64,000 nucleotides of DNA from Ceratotherium simum simum (taxonomy: Eukaryota; Chordata; Mammalia; Perissodactyla; Rhinocerotidae). The translations under genes were made by a program, and so were the position numbers. Positions 11,501-21,471 of this stretch are shown piece by piece. How positions within the stretch are numbered: the first letter of the stretch is position 1; each line of letters opens with the position of its first letter. Below the pieces are notes generated by a model. It had not been told where the DNA came from and did no database searches. It saw only the letters and a program-made list of their open reading frames with translations. The stretch covers positions 2,421,356-2,485,355 of the forward strand of contig NW_004454265.1 in NCBI RefSeq assembly GCF_000283155.1, written 5' to 3'.

Positions 11501-14500
11501 CCCAACTCATGCTAAGGGGAAGAAAAATCCCTAAATAACTGTAGATTTTAAGTATTAGTTATTTGCCCATTTATTTCAGGCAGTACTAAATATGAACAAA
11601 TTCGACTACAATGTAAGATTTTGAATCGCTCTTCATAATTCTTTGCAACAGGATGTAATCTGATTTGTCAGAGAACTGTAATGAGCATCATCCAAGCTTC
11701 TGAATTTTAGAAACGCAAGGAGCAGTGTCCCACCTTCAGGGTTTCAGAACAGTCAGGTGAGGTGGCACAGGTGCACAGCAATGGCAACACGGTCCTTGCA
11801 TTCTGACATGGCCCATCACGGTCTCTGGGCCCGAGAGTGACTGAGAGAGTGTTGGATGAGGACGCGGCAGCGGTCGGGTGTCAACCTTAACATCCAAGCG
11901 TGGTGCAGAGATGACTGCACTGGGGTTTTGGCAATTGGATTTGCCGGTAAGTGCCGTGTCTCGGTGGCTGCCCACACACTCTGTTGAGTGCTGGACAGAT
12001 GAGCTCTGCTTCATGTCAGCTGAGTCACTCGGAGGGCAGGGCTCATTTCTTATTAGAGGCGGCACCACTGCCCATTAGCTCTTGACCTAAAATGAGATAA
12101 ACTTGGCTCTACTGCAGCCTGCCAGCAAAGGCCCGAGATAGCCAGCTGGCCCAGCCCGGGGGGCGGAAGGCTGTGATGGGCACAGTGGAGGCTCTGGAGG
12201 GTGTCTCGTCACCTAAAGTTTCCAAAGCCGCCACCAGAAATCTCTGGAAACGTCACCTCAGGTCCTGGACACAACGCTGAAAACTGCACTCCTACACGTG
12301 TGTCCGGTTGCAAAGACCCTACTCTTCTTGGAGGGTCAGCCCTTGCCCTGCCCTCCATCTGGGAGGGGAGGTGGGGGATCAAAAGGGCACAGATGGTTTT
12401 TGGTGGAGTTACTATATTGTACTGGAGACGAAAAAGAGGGAAATGATGATACTTCTGAGTTTTGTTTAAACAATGAGGTGTACTATATTCCATAGTTGAA
12501 ATAAAGTGCCACTTTGGGGATAAAAATTGAAATTATTCTTTTTAAGATTTAGTAATTACATACATTCCCGAATACAGAAATTCCGGATACTAGTTCATAC
12601 CAGGTATGTTGACTACATCCAAGGGGTTTCTAAGTTGCTCCATCTGCTTGTAAAGCAGGTAATCCTCTTGCTGTCTCTTGTTCTTCTCAGTGAGCCGTGT
12701 ACAAGTTATATTAATGACCGGTCTGGGTTTCTGATTCCTGAAAAGCACTCGAGCAGAACATTTCCCCAAATGTTCCTCACCTTCCTGAAATAAAGATTTT
12801 GGAATTAAAACGAATGGTTCCTTATCACTACCCCCCCGCACCCCCACCAAACACGCACAGATTAAGAAGTTCTTTGTACATGGCGGGTACGCAGGGCATC
12901 AATAGTGCTTTGTACAGAGTGATTTTTGTGTCATAGCTGAACACATCATCCTTCACGCTTTGCTGTCATTTAAACTCCTGCTTTCCTATGGTGCCCTTAT
13001 AAAATAACCCCGGGCCTATTCCAAAGACACACCATTGCTGTCCACTGAGGTCTGCTTCGCTCAAACCCTTAGCATAGTGGGTACTGGTGCTTTCCTCTCT
13101 ACTGTGGACTAGCATGATGCCCAGTTGGACCTCAAGCTGGCTAGCTTGAGCCAAAAGAGAAAACTGGCTCCCATTGACAAAAATGACAGCATCTTCGTAC
13201 TGCCTTATGAATTCAGTCCTCTTACCGGAGTTTTACAGATTAAGGTACTGAAGTTTAAAGAGGAACCTCCTCCATGTCTAAGAGCCCGTAAGTGGTAAGC
13301 CAGAATTTGAGCTCTCGTCTGAGGCCAAAGCCCAGGCACTGTACTAACTCCCTCTCTCTACTTCGAGATCTAATCTGGAAGGAGTGGAGGTGCAGATCAC
13401 CAAAGGGGACTAATTCCACTTCCTGAGTGACCGAGGGATGTTTACTGGCATTCATATGTAAGTGTAGATGGACTGAGTATGCTGGGATCACCCTCACTTA
13501 TTTTCCAGTCCAGAGACATCTGGACATCAAATGTGTGACTCACTTCTAGGGTGGTGCTTCTCCACTCTTTTAGGTCACAGACTCCTTAACCCAACAATAA
13601 AAGCCAGGAAACCTATTCCCGGGAAAATGCACATAAGCTCGCGCAATCGGCACTGGGCCCAGAGTCTGAGGAGGTTCTCAGGCACAGTCACGGCCCCAGC
13701 CAGCCCCATCCAGCACCCCTGGTCGAGAACGCCTCTCACCATGAGGTTGGTTGAGCAGTTGAGGCAACAACCTTCTTCTCACATTTGCAGTTGCTTAAAC
13801 TGGGTGGAGTTCCAGTTAAAACAACAACCAAAAATAAACGTTAAAAAAAAGCCCACAAGGAAACAAATTGTAATCAAAATTGGATCTGCTTAATAAGCCC
13901 ATTTCTAGGACTAACTCAAAAACTGAAATAGACTTTCTAACGGGCAGCTTTTCCTCCTGTGAGTACTCGTTTTGAATGAGAGAGAATTTCAATGGTGCCT
14001 TAAAATCCTAATTATTGGTGCAACATAGGAAAAAGGAGAAGGGAGCATTCAGGAAGAGGCTCGTCAGAGGCAGAGGACAGGGCCGGTCCGTGGCCTCCTC
14101 TCATGCCAGTGCCATTCCAGGGAAGAGACAAGGAACCAGGTATCGCCCCCTTTTGTTTTCCTTTCCCTTTCTCCCCAAAACAGCTCCACAGAATCAAAGC
14201 AGTTTTCTGAGGGTGAAGGAACTGTCCCCACCCCAGACAAGGAACAGGTCACGTAGCTAGCTGTGCTCTTCAGAGAAACATACTGTCTGTCAAAATCATC
14301 TAGTGATTGTTTCCCTTTAGGCGTAATCTAACACTTTCAGCCTGCAACACCAGAAATCAAAGGCATCTTGCTCAGGCTTCAAGAAAATTATAATTCTTAG
14401 GTTAGTTAGTGAAGTCAGAGTATACCGTTGCCTTCTTAGAACTTGTTTCTGAATCCTGGCAGCATTCTTCTGGAAGCCTCGGCCTGGGGGTCCGGCCTTC

Positions 14501-15268
14501 CCCTCCGAAGCTCAGCCCCCCTGAGACACTGGACTGCCGGACGCTGCCTGGGCCTGGCCGTCTGCTCTGTCTCAGCACCACACGGAGAACGCGGGCTGGT
14601 CCCCTCCACCCGTTCTCGTTGCTGGCCCAGCACACGGAAGTTCATCTGGCTCTAACTTCTATGAGTTTCTGTTGACTCTCTTCTTGAGACTGGGAGAAGG
14701 ACACTTGGCAACCATGGCATCCTCGGCCAGGCTCGCGGGGGCTAACAGCCAGTAGCCTGCACTGGCTCTGCTCCATGTTACAGAGGGCCTCCCTGTACGG
14801 AAGCTCCTGGGACTGGCCTCATGCTATGCCAGCCTGTTAACGAGAAATGTCACCAGCTGACAGGAAGAGGAACAGGTTGGCATTTGACAGTGACTCATCT
14901 AAGGAGTCTGAGGTGCTAGGGAGGGGTACCCAAGGGAGCTGTGAACAGACGGGATGATGGCTGTGTGGCCTGTTTAAATACAACCCTGCAAAATGCCACC
15001 AAGTCGAAGGAGTTAATTCTTGAGTTCTTGCCTAGCCCTGCTCTTCAATTCTTGAGAACAAACAGAAAACAAAGCAGGAAAAGGCAAAATACAAGCAAAC
15101 TTCCAGTGATTCCAAAAATCACTGTATGTTAAGATTCTCATTTTTCTTAAAAAATAAATCCACAGGAGTTGCTAATAGGACACTCCACTAATCGCGGCCG
15201 CTTACCTCTGGGTTGTGGCGCTCTGTGGTGAACACCAGGTCAACTGTACATTCCTTCTCTGCATTAAT
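2386..15268 (-). CDS. RARRES1: RARRES1 (TIG1), exons 2-6; exon 1 missing in an assembly gap
   Basis: Gene-level entry joining five spliced coding exons (15268-15206, 12784-12601, 9556-9420, 2679-2617, 2535-2386). All introns are GT-AG, phases agree and the reading frame is open to a TGA at 2388-2386. The 198 visible residues match my recollection of human RARRES1 along their whole length, including KCSARV, KRQQEDYLLYKQM, AFLGSSYVMWE and EIIPCRIHLVW. The family shares the latexin fold (two cystatin-like halves); RARRES1 is a membrane-associated, retinoid-induced protein described as a tumour suppressor often silenced by promoter methylation, and reported to bind the carboxypeptidase AGBL2. The human protein has 294 residues, about 92 of them from exon 1, so 198 is four short of expectation. 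Those four fit a shifted exon 3 acceptor. The frame has no internal stop, so the gene looks functional. Latexin itself is excluded by the sequence and the C-terminal tail. Confidence 0.93.
2617..2679 (-). CDS. RARRES1: RARRES1 exon 5
   Basis: Exon of 63 bases (21 codons, phase 0 at both ends) between acceptor CCTCTAG and donor GTAAAA. It encodes KTNDGAIDFDYTVLLHEFSTQ less its last residue as the core; the FDYTVLLHE stretch corresponds to LDYTILLHN in latexin, a beta-strand of the second cystatin-like half. Confidence 0.93.
2951..3196 (-). repeat. ERE-type SINE, long form
   Basis: T run, then two successive ERE tail modules ('gaggaagattagtcctgag...' and 'gctaaggaagaacagc...'), then the body and head ending 'catggggctggcccc'. 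Flanks share an imperfect 'tattta...ggttttt' duplication. Confidence 0.92.
3251..3441 (-). repeat. ERE-type SINE, short form
   Basis: Same family as the neighbouring copy 55 bases to the left, same orientation, with a single tail module. Near-perfect target duplication ggagaagctttt/ggagaatctttt at 3239-3250 and 3442-3453. Confidence 0.92.
3541..3790 (-). repeat. MIR-like SINE remnant
   Basis: Contains degraded antisense MIR words such as 'gtgggccaggttctgtgctaggc', 'ttttacaggggaagtaactg' and 'cagctggtaagagacc'. Old and diverged. Confidence 0.5.
3800..4989. other. intron 4 sequence, nothing recognised
   Basis: AT-rich to mixed composition, short accidental frames only. No exon with plausible splice sites and no repeat I can name. 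Confidence 0.5.
4990..5244 (-). repeat. ERE-type SINE, long form
   Basis: T run, two tail modules, body with 'aggatccgaacc' and head 'gccaccaggctggcccc'. Short duplication AGGTGTTA at 4982-4989 and 5245-5252. Confidence 0.92.
5260..6870. other. intron 4 sequence, nothing firm
   Basis: No exon recognised. A weak antisense MIR-like word ('gaagtgatttgccttaggtgacccagcaagt') occurs near 6413-6443. The 106-residue open frame at 5855-6175 shows no known domain. Confidence 0.45.
6893..7104 (-). repeat. tRNA-derived SINE, second ERE subfamily
   Basis: Antisense copy with 'aaagattttatttatttta', 'agttgtatgtcatagctgcacatcc', 'gggatccgaacccgggcc' and head 'cacagggccggccc'. Perfect 15-bp target duplication TAAACAGTAATTTCT at 6878-6892 and 7105-7119, so a fairly recent insertion. 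Confidence 0.94.
7430..9311 (+). mobile_element. long L2 LINE fragment (3' part)
   Basis: About 1.9 kb in sense orientation matching the L2 layout: 'ccaatcaggctttcgcc', 'ctcatccagtctcgtggctttaaatacca', 'gcctagattattgcaat', 'gtaagtcagatcatgtcacccctc', ending in 'aaatatttattgaatgaatgaa'. A degraded reverse transcriptase stretch is readable at 8320-8350: KYHLYDDDS, where the intact motif would be Y/F-A-D-D. Many frameshifts and stops; long dead. It fills part of RARRES1 intron 4 close to exon 4. Confidence 0.88.
9420..9556 (-). CDS. RARRES1: RARRES1 exon 4
   Basis: Exon of 137 bases with acceptor GTGCTCACAG and donor GTAAGA. The first two bases complete an Asp codon begun in exon 3, followed by 45 codons ending in VKQW. 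It contains SLRPIWELAFLGSSYVMWE, the helix-bearing part of the second cystatin-like half; latexin has the related LVLHLAWVACGYIIWQ. The reading is open and in phase with exons 3 and 5. Confidence 0.93.
9557..12600. other. RARRES1 intron 3 with small L2 scraps
   Basis: Weak antisense L2 signals near 10090-10170 ('attcagcaaacatttat...') and 10440-10640 ('gggaaagcttcacagagttgagatttgag'). Otherwise no repeat or exon recognised; the 11736-12500 stretch is mildly GC-rich. Confidence 0.45.
12601..12784 (-). CDS. RARRES1: RARRES1 exon 3
   Basis: Exon of 184 bases: 61 codons plus the first base of the Asp codon shared with exon 4. Acceptor TTTATTTCAG, donor GTATGA. It encodes GKCSARVLFRNQKPRP, an N-x-T sequon in NITCTR (possible N-glycosylation), and the strongly charged KNKRQQEDYLLYKQM helix linking the two latexin-like halves. 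Directly upstream, 12 intronic bases read SLFQ in frame, matching SLLQ of the human protein, but the AG needed to include them is absent (CCAAAATCT). So the exon here probably starts 12 bases later than in human. Confidence 0.92.
13230..13350 (-). repeat. MIR-like remnant
   Basis: Antisense MIR words: 'cagattaaggtactgaagtttaaagagg', 'gtaagtggtaagccagaatttgag', 'cccaggcactgtactaac'. Confidence 0.55.
13545..13735 (+). repeat. possible hAT-type nonautonomous DNA element
   Basis: Starts like 'ggtggtgcttctccactcttttaggtcacagactcc' and continues 'gggaaaatgcacataagc', a pattern I associate with hAT-derived MER elements. Diverged and low certainty. Confidence 0.35.
13740..15205. other. RARRES1 intron 2, nothing recognised
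   Basis: Contains a GC-richer patch at about 14450-14640 with overlapping short frames on both strands and no known protein signature. No repeat identified. Confidence 0.45.
15206..15268 (-). CDS. RARRES1: RARRES1 exon 2
   Basis: Exon of 63 bases (21 codons, phase 0 both ends), acceptor ATATTTCAG, donor GTAAGC. It encodes INAEKECTVDLVFTTERHNP followed by Glu. Human RARRES1 has a 21-residue counterpart with the same INxKExC...VVFSTERYNPE pattern, and the preceding residue (Trp) ends human exon 1. Length and phase therefore fit a missing upstream exon 1. Confidence 0.9.
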
Positions 15269-16564
15269 CTGAAATATAGAAACCGAACCTTAGCCTGGTG
15301 GAAGCTCTGCTAACATCTTCATGTCCAAGAATCACTCTCCTGGGATGACATGGCACACAAATGGTAGCTGGAGCATTTACACCTGAATATAATCACTGAT
15401 TTTTTGGAAAGAGAAAGGATCTCAAATTTTGGCCTGATTATGCCACTCTGCTTGCTAGTTTGACACCTGCTCACAACGAGGGAGGTTGAGAGAGGGAAAT
15501 AGTTGTACTGAGGCTGGATGTTGACTTCATGAGAGCAGCTGGGTGAGAAACAGACATGTGAGTGCAGGGCTGTGGAGTGAGTTCCTTCCCTCTCCAGCCA
15601 TCAGTGTCCCTTGCCCTGTCCTGGGCGCCGGGCTGCATCAGTGAGGCAGGCAGGCGAGGGTGCCACTCACAGTTCCACAGTGGTGACAGAGGTGCACCCA
15701 GCAATAGGCAGTAATTAATTACCCAGTAAAGAAATAGCAGGTTTTCAGATGGTGGTAAGTGAAGACAGAGAGTGGTGGGCTTCGGGTCGACCTGTACTAA
15801 GGTGGTCAGGCAGGGCGCCAGACGGTGAGCTCAGCTGAAGGAGGGTAGGAAAGCAGCCTACCCTGGGGATGGGGGGGTGGTGGTGGTGAGGGGCCTACAA
15901 GGGAGGCTGGAGGTGGGGACTGGGGACAAATGACTGAAGAAGTCCTCAGATGTTATGGTCTCTCCTTCCTGTGCAGCTCCACAAGCATGTAGGCTTCCAA
16001 ACTTTGGCGATGCATGTTTAGCCTTTTTAAACGTTTGAATTGATTCCAATGCATATTTTTAGGGTATACATACCAAATCATTGAAGCAATTTAAACTGTT
16101 TAGAACTTTATATTATCTGCCATCATCTTTTTATTTTTTGTTTTTGAGAGCAAAATGATCATTCAGTGAAAGGAATATTTTCTAGAGAAGAAAGGAAACT
16201 TTCTGCTGCATGGAGCTGAAGTTATTTGATATAGTCTTGATTAAGTTAGACTCTGGAACCATCAATTTCCTTTGAATCTTAGCTTAGGAACACAATAACC
16301 AAACAGGATTATCTTATTTTAAATAGAGCAGATATCATCCATTCCTATTATGGTTTCTTGAAAATTCTGTGAAATTGAAGAATGGAGGCATAGGATTCTG
16401 CGGCAATCATTTATGTAAAGAATATTTAAACACGTGAATGTACAGATGTCGCTCTGCCTGTGGTGGGGGGTGCTGCACACGAGCAGTTTGCTTAGGGCTC
16501 ATTTTCAATCTTGAAACAAGTTCTGATGTAGTTGAAACATTGATTTCAATTTACAAAACTCACA

Positions 16565-16660
16565 CAAGTCTGTCCCCTCACTCATTCACTGTTTGCCACC
16601 CACTATGCAAGGCACTGGAGAGACACAAAGAAATACAGCCTCCAGCCCAGCCTTACCGAG
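16565..16660 (-). repeat. L2 scrap
   Basis: 'cactatgcaaggcactggagagacacaaagaaatacagcc' is the usual antisense L2 3' wording. Short and degraded. Confidence 0.5.
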
Positions 16661-17430
16661 CCCTCCTGCCGGTGTGGGGACAGGGTGCCGCCCACGTGCA
16701 GGGCGCCAGGTGAGGGCGCTCTGGAGGGCAGGTGGGGCCTGGCCCACCTCTGTGAGCAGCAGGGGCCGGCAGGCAAGGGTGCGGGGATGGAGGGTGGGGG
16801 CCGGCCTCCGGGGGCGGCGGGGAAGCCGGAGAGGGCAAGCGGGNNNNNNNNNNNNNNNNNNNNNNNNNNNNNNNNNNNNNNNNNNNNNNNNNNNNNNNNN
16901 NNNNNNNNNNNNNNNNNNNNNNNNNNNNNNNNNNNNNNNNNNNNNNNNNNNNNNNNNNNNNNNNNNNNNNNNNNNNNNNNNNNNNNNNNNNNNNNNNNNN
17001 NNNNNNNNNNNNNNNNNNNNNNNNNNNNNNNNNNNNNGGGCCCCCGTGCGTCCGCCGCGCCCATCGGCGTTAAGAGCCGCGGACCGCAGGAGAAGGAAGC
17101 CAGCCGGGGTCCCCGCGGCGCCGAGCAGACGGCCGGGAGGAGCGCTGCCGCGCCCTCCTCGAGGGGGCGCTCCCCGCGAGCGGCCCAAGGGTGCGCGCCA
17201 GGACAGGGAAGAGGCTGGACGCGGCTCCCTGGCGTCCGTCGCCGAGCCTCCTGGGGGCTGGGGTCCCCCCGCCCCGCCCAGGTCGGAGGAGCACACAGAA
17301 CTGCGGGCGGCTGCCGGACCCTCGGGCACACGCGCCAGCAGGAGACGGCCCCCTTGCTGCCGCGGGCTCGAGGCCTTGGACGGCCTGCGCCCAGCCCCGG
17401 GCCCCGCGCCTGCGGCCTGCAGGACCCAGG
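16660..17430. promoter_or_regulatory. second CpG-rich block, inside RARRES1 intron 1
   Basis: GC-rich, CpG-dense sequence interrupted by a 194-base gap (16844-17037), 1.4-2.2 kb upstream of exon 2. The visible sequence does not encode a recognisable RARRES1 exon 1, and 194 bases cannot hold the whole coding exon 1. It could be an alternative promoter, an intronic regulatory island or a GC-rich repeat. An AATAAA occurs on the plus strand at 17766-17771, without other evidence of a transcript. Confidence 0.45.
16844..17037. other. assembly gap, 194 N
   Basis: Run of 194 undetermined bases in the intronic CpG-rich block; open frames spanning it are not meaningful. Confidence 0.99.
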
Positions 17431-18429
17431 AGTCCGCTTAGGGCCCCTGATCCTACAGAGCAGTCAGGGACCCCGCAGGCTGCTAGTCGGGGATGAGCGC
17501 GGTGAGAAGAGGACGAGGCGGCAGGCTTGGCAGGTCAGTCTTTGGTGCTGGGGGACCTGGGGGCCGTCCAGGAGGCAGCTGAGTGTGCTGGAAGCAGATC
17601 CAGGAGAGGCAGTGGTTGAAGCCGTGGAACTTCCCCAGGGAAGACCTGTTCGCTGGAAGAATCCTGAGGACCACGGCCTCCACATGGACAAGAAGTGGGG
17701 CATGCTTGTCTGCTGTAGAGTACGCAGCCATCCTCCTTATTCTCCATAGAATTGTGCCTGTTTTAAATAAAGTACTTAAGACGCTGTTTGACTCAGTTTT
17801 TGGAAACCCCTCGGAGGCGAAGTGAGGCGCCAGCGCACATTCTTTGTAGGGAAAGAAACAGAACTGGATTAAGGAGGGCTGTGAGCCGAGTCAGAACAGA
17901 GCCCGTCCTTCTGAGGAGTTATTTTCCTGGCTGATTAGGTTTCCCCATTGTTTTAATTAGGCACTCTTAAAAGCGTCTACACTTTGTCCAAAACGAGATT
18001 TTTATTTTTTTGGTTGTACTTGATCATGTCTCAAGACGCAGCCCTTTATCTCCCTTCTCGCTTGTCTGAGTCACGAGCTCCTCTGAGGCCTCCGATAAGC
18101 AGCCAGGGCCCCGCGCAGAGGGGCAGCAGCCAGGGCCGTCTTCCTCCGGGACAGGGCCGCTGCCGCTGCGCGGGCCGAGCACCGTGTTTCACGTGGGCTG
18201 TCTTGCGTTAAAACTACCCTGCAAGGGCTTTGTTCAACTTCCGCTCCCGGGCTCGCCGCACGCTGAGCGCCGTGCTGGCCGCGTCACAGGGAGGGGAGGC
18301 GCCGCGGCCTCGGCAGTCAGGCGCGGGAGAAGGACTTGAAATAGACGATTGTAGAATTGATTATTTGATCACGGATGACTTAAGAGCTCTGAAAGGCTGT
18401 CTGGAGAATGCATCCAGTCTAGCGATCTG

Positions 18430-18780
18430 GGAAGCGACATTTGAGCTGAACTCGGAAGATTAGGAAGGAATTCACTCGGGGAGCCTGAGGAGGCTGGCAA
18501 ATCATTCTGCACGGAAGGAAGGAACGCGAGGCTGCAGGCCCTGAGGAGAGGGCAGAAAGACAGAGCCAGGGTCAGGAGGAGGCCCGCTCGGTGGCAGAAA
18601 GACAGAGCCAGGGTCAGGAGGAGGCCCGCTCGGTAGGCAAAGGCTACCTTGAGGGTTTATCCCCAGAGAAATGGGAAGCCGTGGGCAGGAGAGAGCGTGG
18701 AGAGCTGGTGCTGGAGTGAGGAGGCAGCCGGAGTGAGAGAGGGACTCAGGAGCTAGTTGAGGGGCAGGTGATAGCAGAAA
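18430..18780 (-). mobile_element. L2 LINE fragment, antisense
   Basis: Antisense L2 wording: 'catttgagctgaactcggaag', 'gaggctgcaggccctgaggagagg', 'gagaaatgggaagccgtggg', 'agctggtgctggagtgaggagg'. It carries the 42-bp tandem duplication. Confidence 0.65.
18551..18634. repeat. perfect tandem duplication, 42 bp x 2
   Basis: Unit from 'ggcagaaagacagagccagg' to 'cccgctcggt' occurs at 18551-18592 and again, without a mismatch, at 18593-18634. It lies within an ancient L2 fragment, so the duplication is far younger than its host sequence. Confidence 0.97.
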
Positions 18781-18904
18781 CGGAGAGAAGTTTATGGTGG
18801 ACAGACATGAGTCCTACTCTAGAAGACAAACAATGAACAGTGACGTACTTCAAGATCAGAAACAATCACTGGAACACCAGTTTTATATTAGGACACCATT
18901 ATTA

Positions 18905-19035
18905 GATCAACGATTATTTAAATGATACTTGTATTCACAGAACAGCAGACACCCTGTTGGGCCTGTGCCAGGCACTGTTGTAAGCACTGCCCACGTCTTA
19001 ACCAGGCTAAGGCAGCTCTGAAGGCCGCTCAAACT
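18905..19035 (-). repeat. MIR-like remnant
   Basis: Contains 'gcctgtgccaggcactgttgtaagcactgcccacgtcttaa', antisense MIR pattern. Confidence 0.55.
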
Positions 19036-19039
19036 CAGA

Positions 19040-19560
19040 GTGGTTGGAGAAACGCAAGTTAAAGCCCTGAGCGATCACTGTACAACTATTAGACCGGCGG
19101 TAAACCGGAAAGGGGACAGGGCCAACTGTTGGCCAGGTGTGGGGCTAAGTGGGAGGGTCACCTGGTGCAGCCTGATGGGTGGGGGTGGGGGGGGCGGGGG
19201 GGCAGGCAGTCTGGCCAACTTGGTCAAATCAAGCTTCTGTACCTCTGCCCGACGCTGACACCTCAGGTCTGGGTGTGTGCCCCAGAGAAATGTGCTGCAG
19301 AGTCCAGGGGACTCATAGGAGGCTGTTCCCGAGGCTCTCTGTGTGTGGTGAGGAGCTGGAGGAAACCTGGTGTCTGGCCATCAGCAGGGACAGGGGACAA
19401 AGTAGCCATATGTAGAATGACACTGACAGATCCTAACGTTGTGAGTGAAAACAGAAACGACAGAATGTACGGCATACTACTACTGACGAGAAGTTCTTAA
19501 ATAAAAACATGCACACAAACCAACAGTATCTTTTATAAGAGCATTTACAGACAAAGAACC
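19040..19560 (+). mobile_element. old L1M 3'-end fragment
   Basis: Sense L1 wording: 'ggagaaacgcaagttaaagccctgagcgatcactgtacaactattaga', 'gttggccaggtgtggggc', later 'gtgagtgaaaacagaaacgac' and 'cagtatcttttataagagcat'. Interrupted by a G-rich patch at 19180-19203. Confidence 0.6.
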
Positions 19561-20237
19561 CGCGTCGGACCCCTCTGCGGGGTGGCAGCCGTGGGAGGGC
19601 GGGCTGACTGGGAAGAGGGACGACAGAGAGCAGACAGACCCCAGAGAGGGCCTCCGGGGAGCACCAGCCATAATGGAGCCCAGCCCAGGAGCTGCTCCCT
19701 CAGCCCTGTCCCAGGGCCAAGGAGCACACCAACAGCCAGGAAGTCGTGGAAGCACGTCCCTGGGGTCGGAGGAACCCGGCATGGGTGCCCGCACTCCGTA
19801 CCTGAAACTCCTGTCTCTGTCGTCCACGTTGTCAGCGTGACTGGCTCTGAGGAGTGCGGGGAACTGCTCACACATGTGGTGTCGAGTCTAGAAGGCCTGC
19901 TCCCCGACAGACAGACAGACGGCCAACGGACAGTCGGCCACTCTCCAGGCACGTGCTTCTCCCTCTGCGGCTTCGCTGGGCTGCTACGGCCACCTGGTGC
20001 AAAGCTGATCCATTCACTCAAAGCCAATGAAAGAGCAGACCCGACACGGGCGAGGGTGACGGGCGGTTCTGGCTCCCTAGTGGGGAGTGTTCCTGTGACA
20101 GCAGGTCACAGCGCTTTACTCCTGTCATCCCCACGCCGACACTGTCTGTCTGCGACACAGACTAGGAAGTTTCATGCCCTTTCTTAAAACAGAGGCTCAG
20201 CACGTCGTTCCAATATTTTCAAGAATAAGGTTCTTTT

Positions 20238-20812
20238 TTTTTTTTTTTTTGCAGTAACATTGGTTTATAACATTGTAAAAATTTCAGGTGTACATCATTG
20301 TACTTCTATTTCTGCATAGATTACATCATGTTCACCACCAAAATACTAATTACAACCCATCACCACACACGTACCGAATTATCCCTTTCACCCTCCTCCC
20401 TCCCCCCTTCCCCTCTGGTAACCACCAATCCAATCTCTGTCCCTATGTGTTTGTTTATTGTTGTTATTATCTACTACTTAATGAAGGAAATCATACGGTA
20501 TTTGACCTTCTCCCTCTGACTTATTTCACTTTGCATTATACCCTCAATGTCCATCCATGTTGTCACAAATGGCTGGATTTCATCGTTTCTTATGGCTGAG
20601 TAGTATTCCATTGTGTATATATACCACATCTTCTTTATCCATTCGTCCCTTGATGGGCACTTAGGTTGCTTCCAAGTCTTGGCTATTGTGAATAACGCTG
20701 CAATGAACACAGGGGTGCATGTACCTTTACAAATTGGTGTTTTCAATTTCTTTGGATAAATACCCAGCAGTGGAATAGCTGGATCATATGGTAGTTCTAT
20801 CCTTGATTTTTT
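20238..20812 (-). mobile_element. younger 5'-truncated L1, ORF2 C-terminus plus 3' UTR
   Basis: Minus-strand frame reads the C-terminal ORF2 region with words ELPYDPAIPLLGIYPK, FTIAKTWKQPKCPS and YTMEYYSAIRNDE with few defects, followed by the 3' UTR and an A tail (plus-strand T run at 20234-20250). Perfect 16-bp target duplication AGAATAAGGTTCTTTT at 20222-20237 and 20813-20828. A retrotransposed fragment, not an active element. Confidence 0.93.
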
Positions 20813-20828
20813 AGAATAAGGTTCTTTT

Positions 20829-21300
20829 ATATAAAGAAGTTCGCAAAGAAAGCACACGGCCTGTGACTGTATAACTGAAGGGATGGATCAGCAGCTCTGT
20901 GCTGCGGTTTCGTCTTGATTCTGAACAACAGAAGACGTGAGCACCACAGCCTGGGACAAAGGCTTTACGATCACCGCCGCTAATGACACGGTTTATGTTC
21001 CAATCTGGCTTTTTGCATGTTTTATCTATTTACTAGGTTTCCTGGTTTGGGCCCCACTGGCCATGAGGAAGGAGGCCCCCACCCTCCTGGGGTCCACCTT
21101 CCGGAGCCACCCTCATAACGGGCTCTTGAGGGGACCGACGGGCACTGCAATTTCGGGCTTCCCTTGCGGCCGGGAGGGAAACGGGCCACTTTTAGAGTCC
21201 TGTTTGAGAAAGCGTACAATGAGATGGCTTCAAAGGACTGAACTGGTCGCATTGGATTTTTTTGTTGGTAAGAGAAATGCTCCTCAAATCCTTATCAAAT
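20829..21300. other. intron 1 sequence, nothing recognised
   Basis: No exon or nameable repeat. The 165-residue frame at 20937-21434 has no known domain and runs into repeat sequence. Confidence 0.4.
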
Positions 21301-21471
21301 CAATATCAAGCATTTATTCCGTGCTTGGGTGTGAAGCGTGCTGCCAGCTGCGGGGAAATCACCAGAAAGGCTATCGTGCATGCACCGAGCTCTCACTGCA
21401 GCTACAGCCCCATGTGACTCACCGCATCACATAACATGATGAGAATAACATCATGTTATTATCCTCATTTT

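Noticed and set aside
16593..17749. Long open frames on both strands across the 16.8 kb gap (up to 354 residues)
   Set aside because: A third to a half of each is N; the rest is GC-rich sequence where stops are rare. No domain, no splice context.
19582..20187. 201-residue plus-strand frame and its minus-strand partner at 19545-20027
   Set aside because: Overlapping frames on both strands in GC-rich DNA, no family resemblance.
20474..20857. Minus-strand frame with a real protein signature
   Set aside because: It is the C-terminal end of L1 ORF2 in a truncated retrotransposon, not a host gene.
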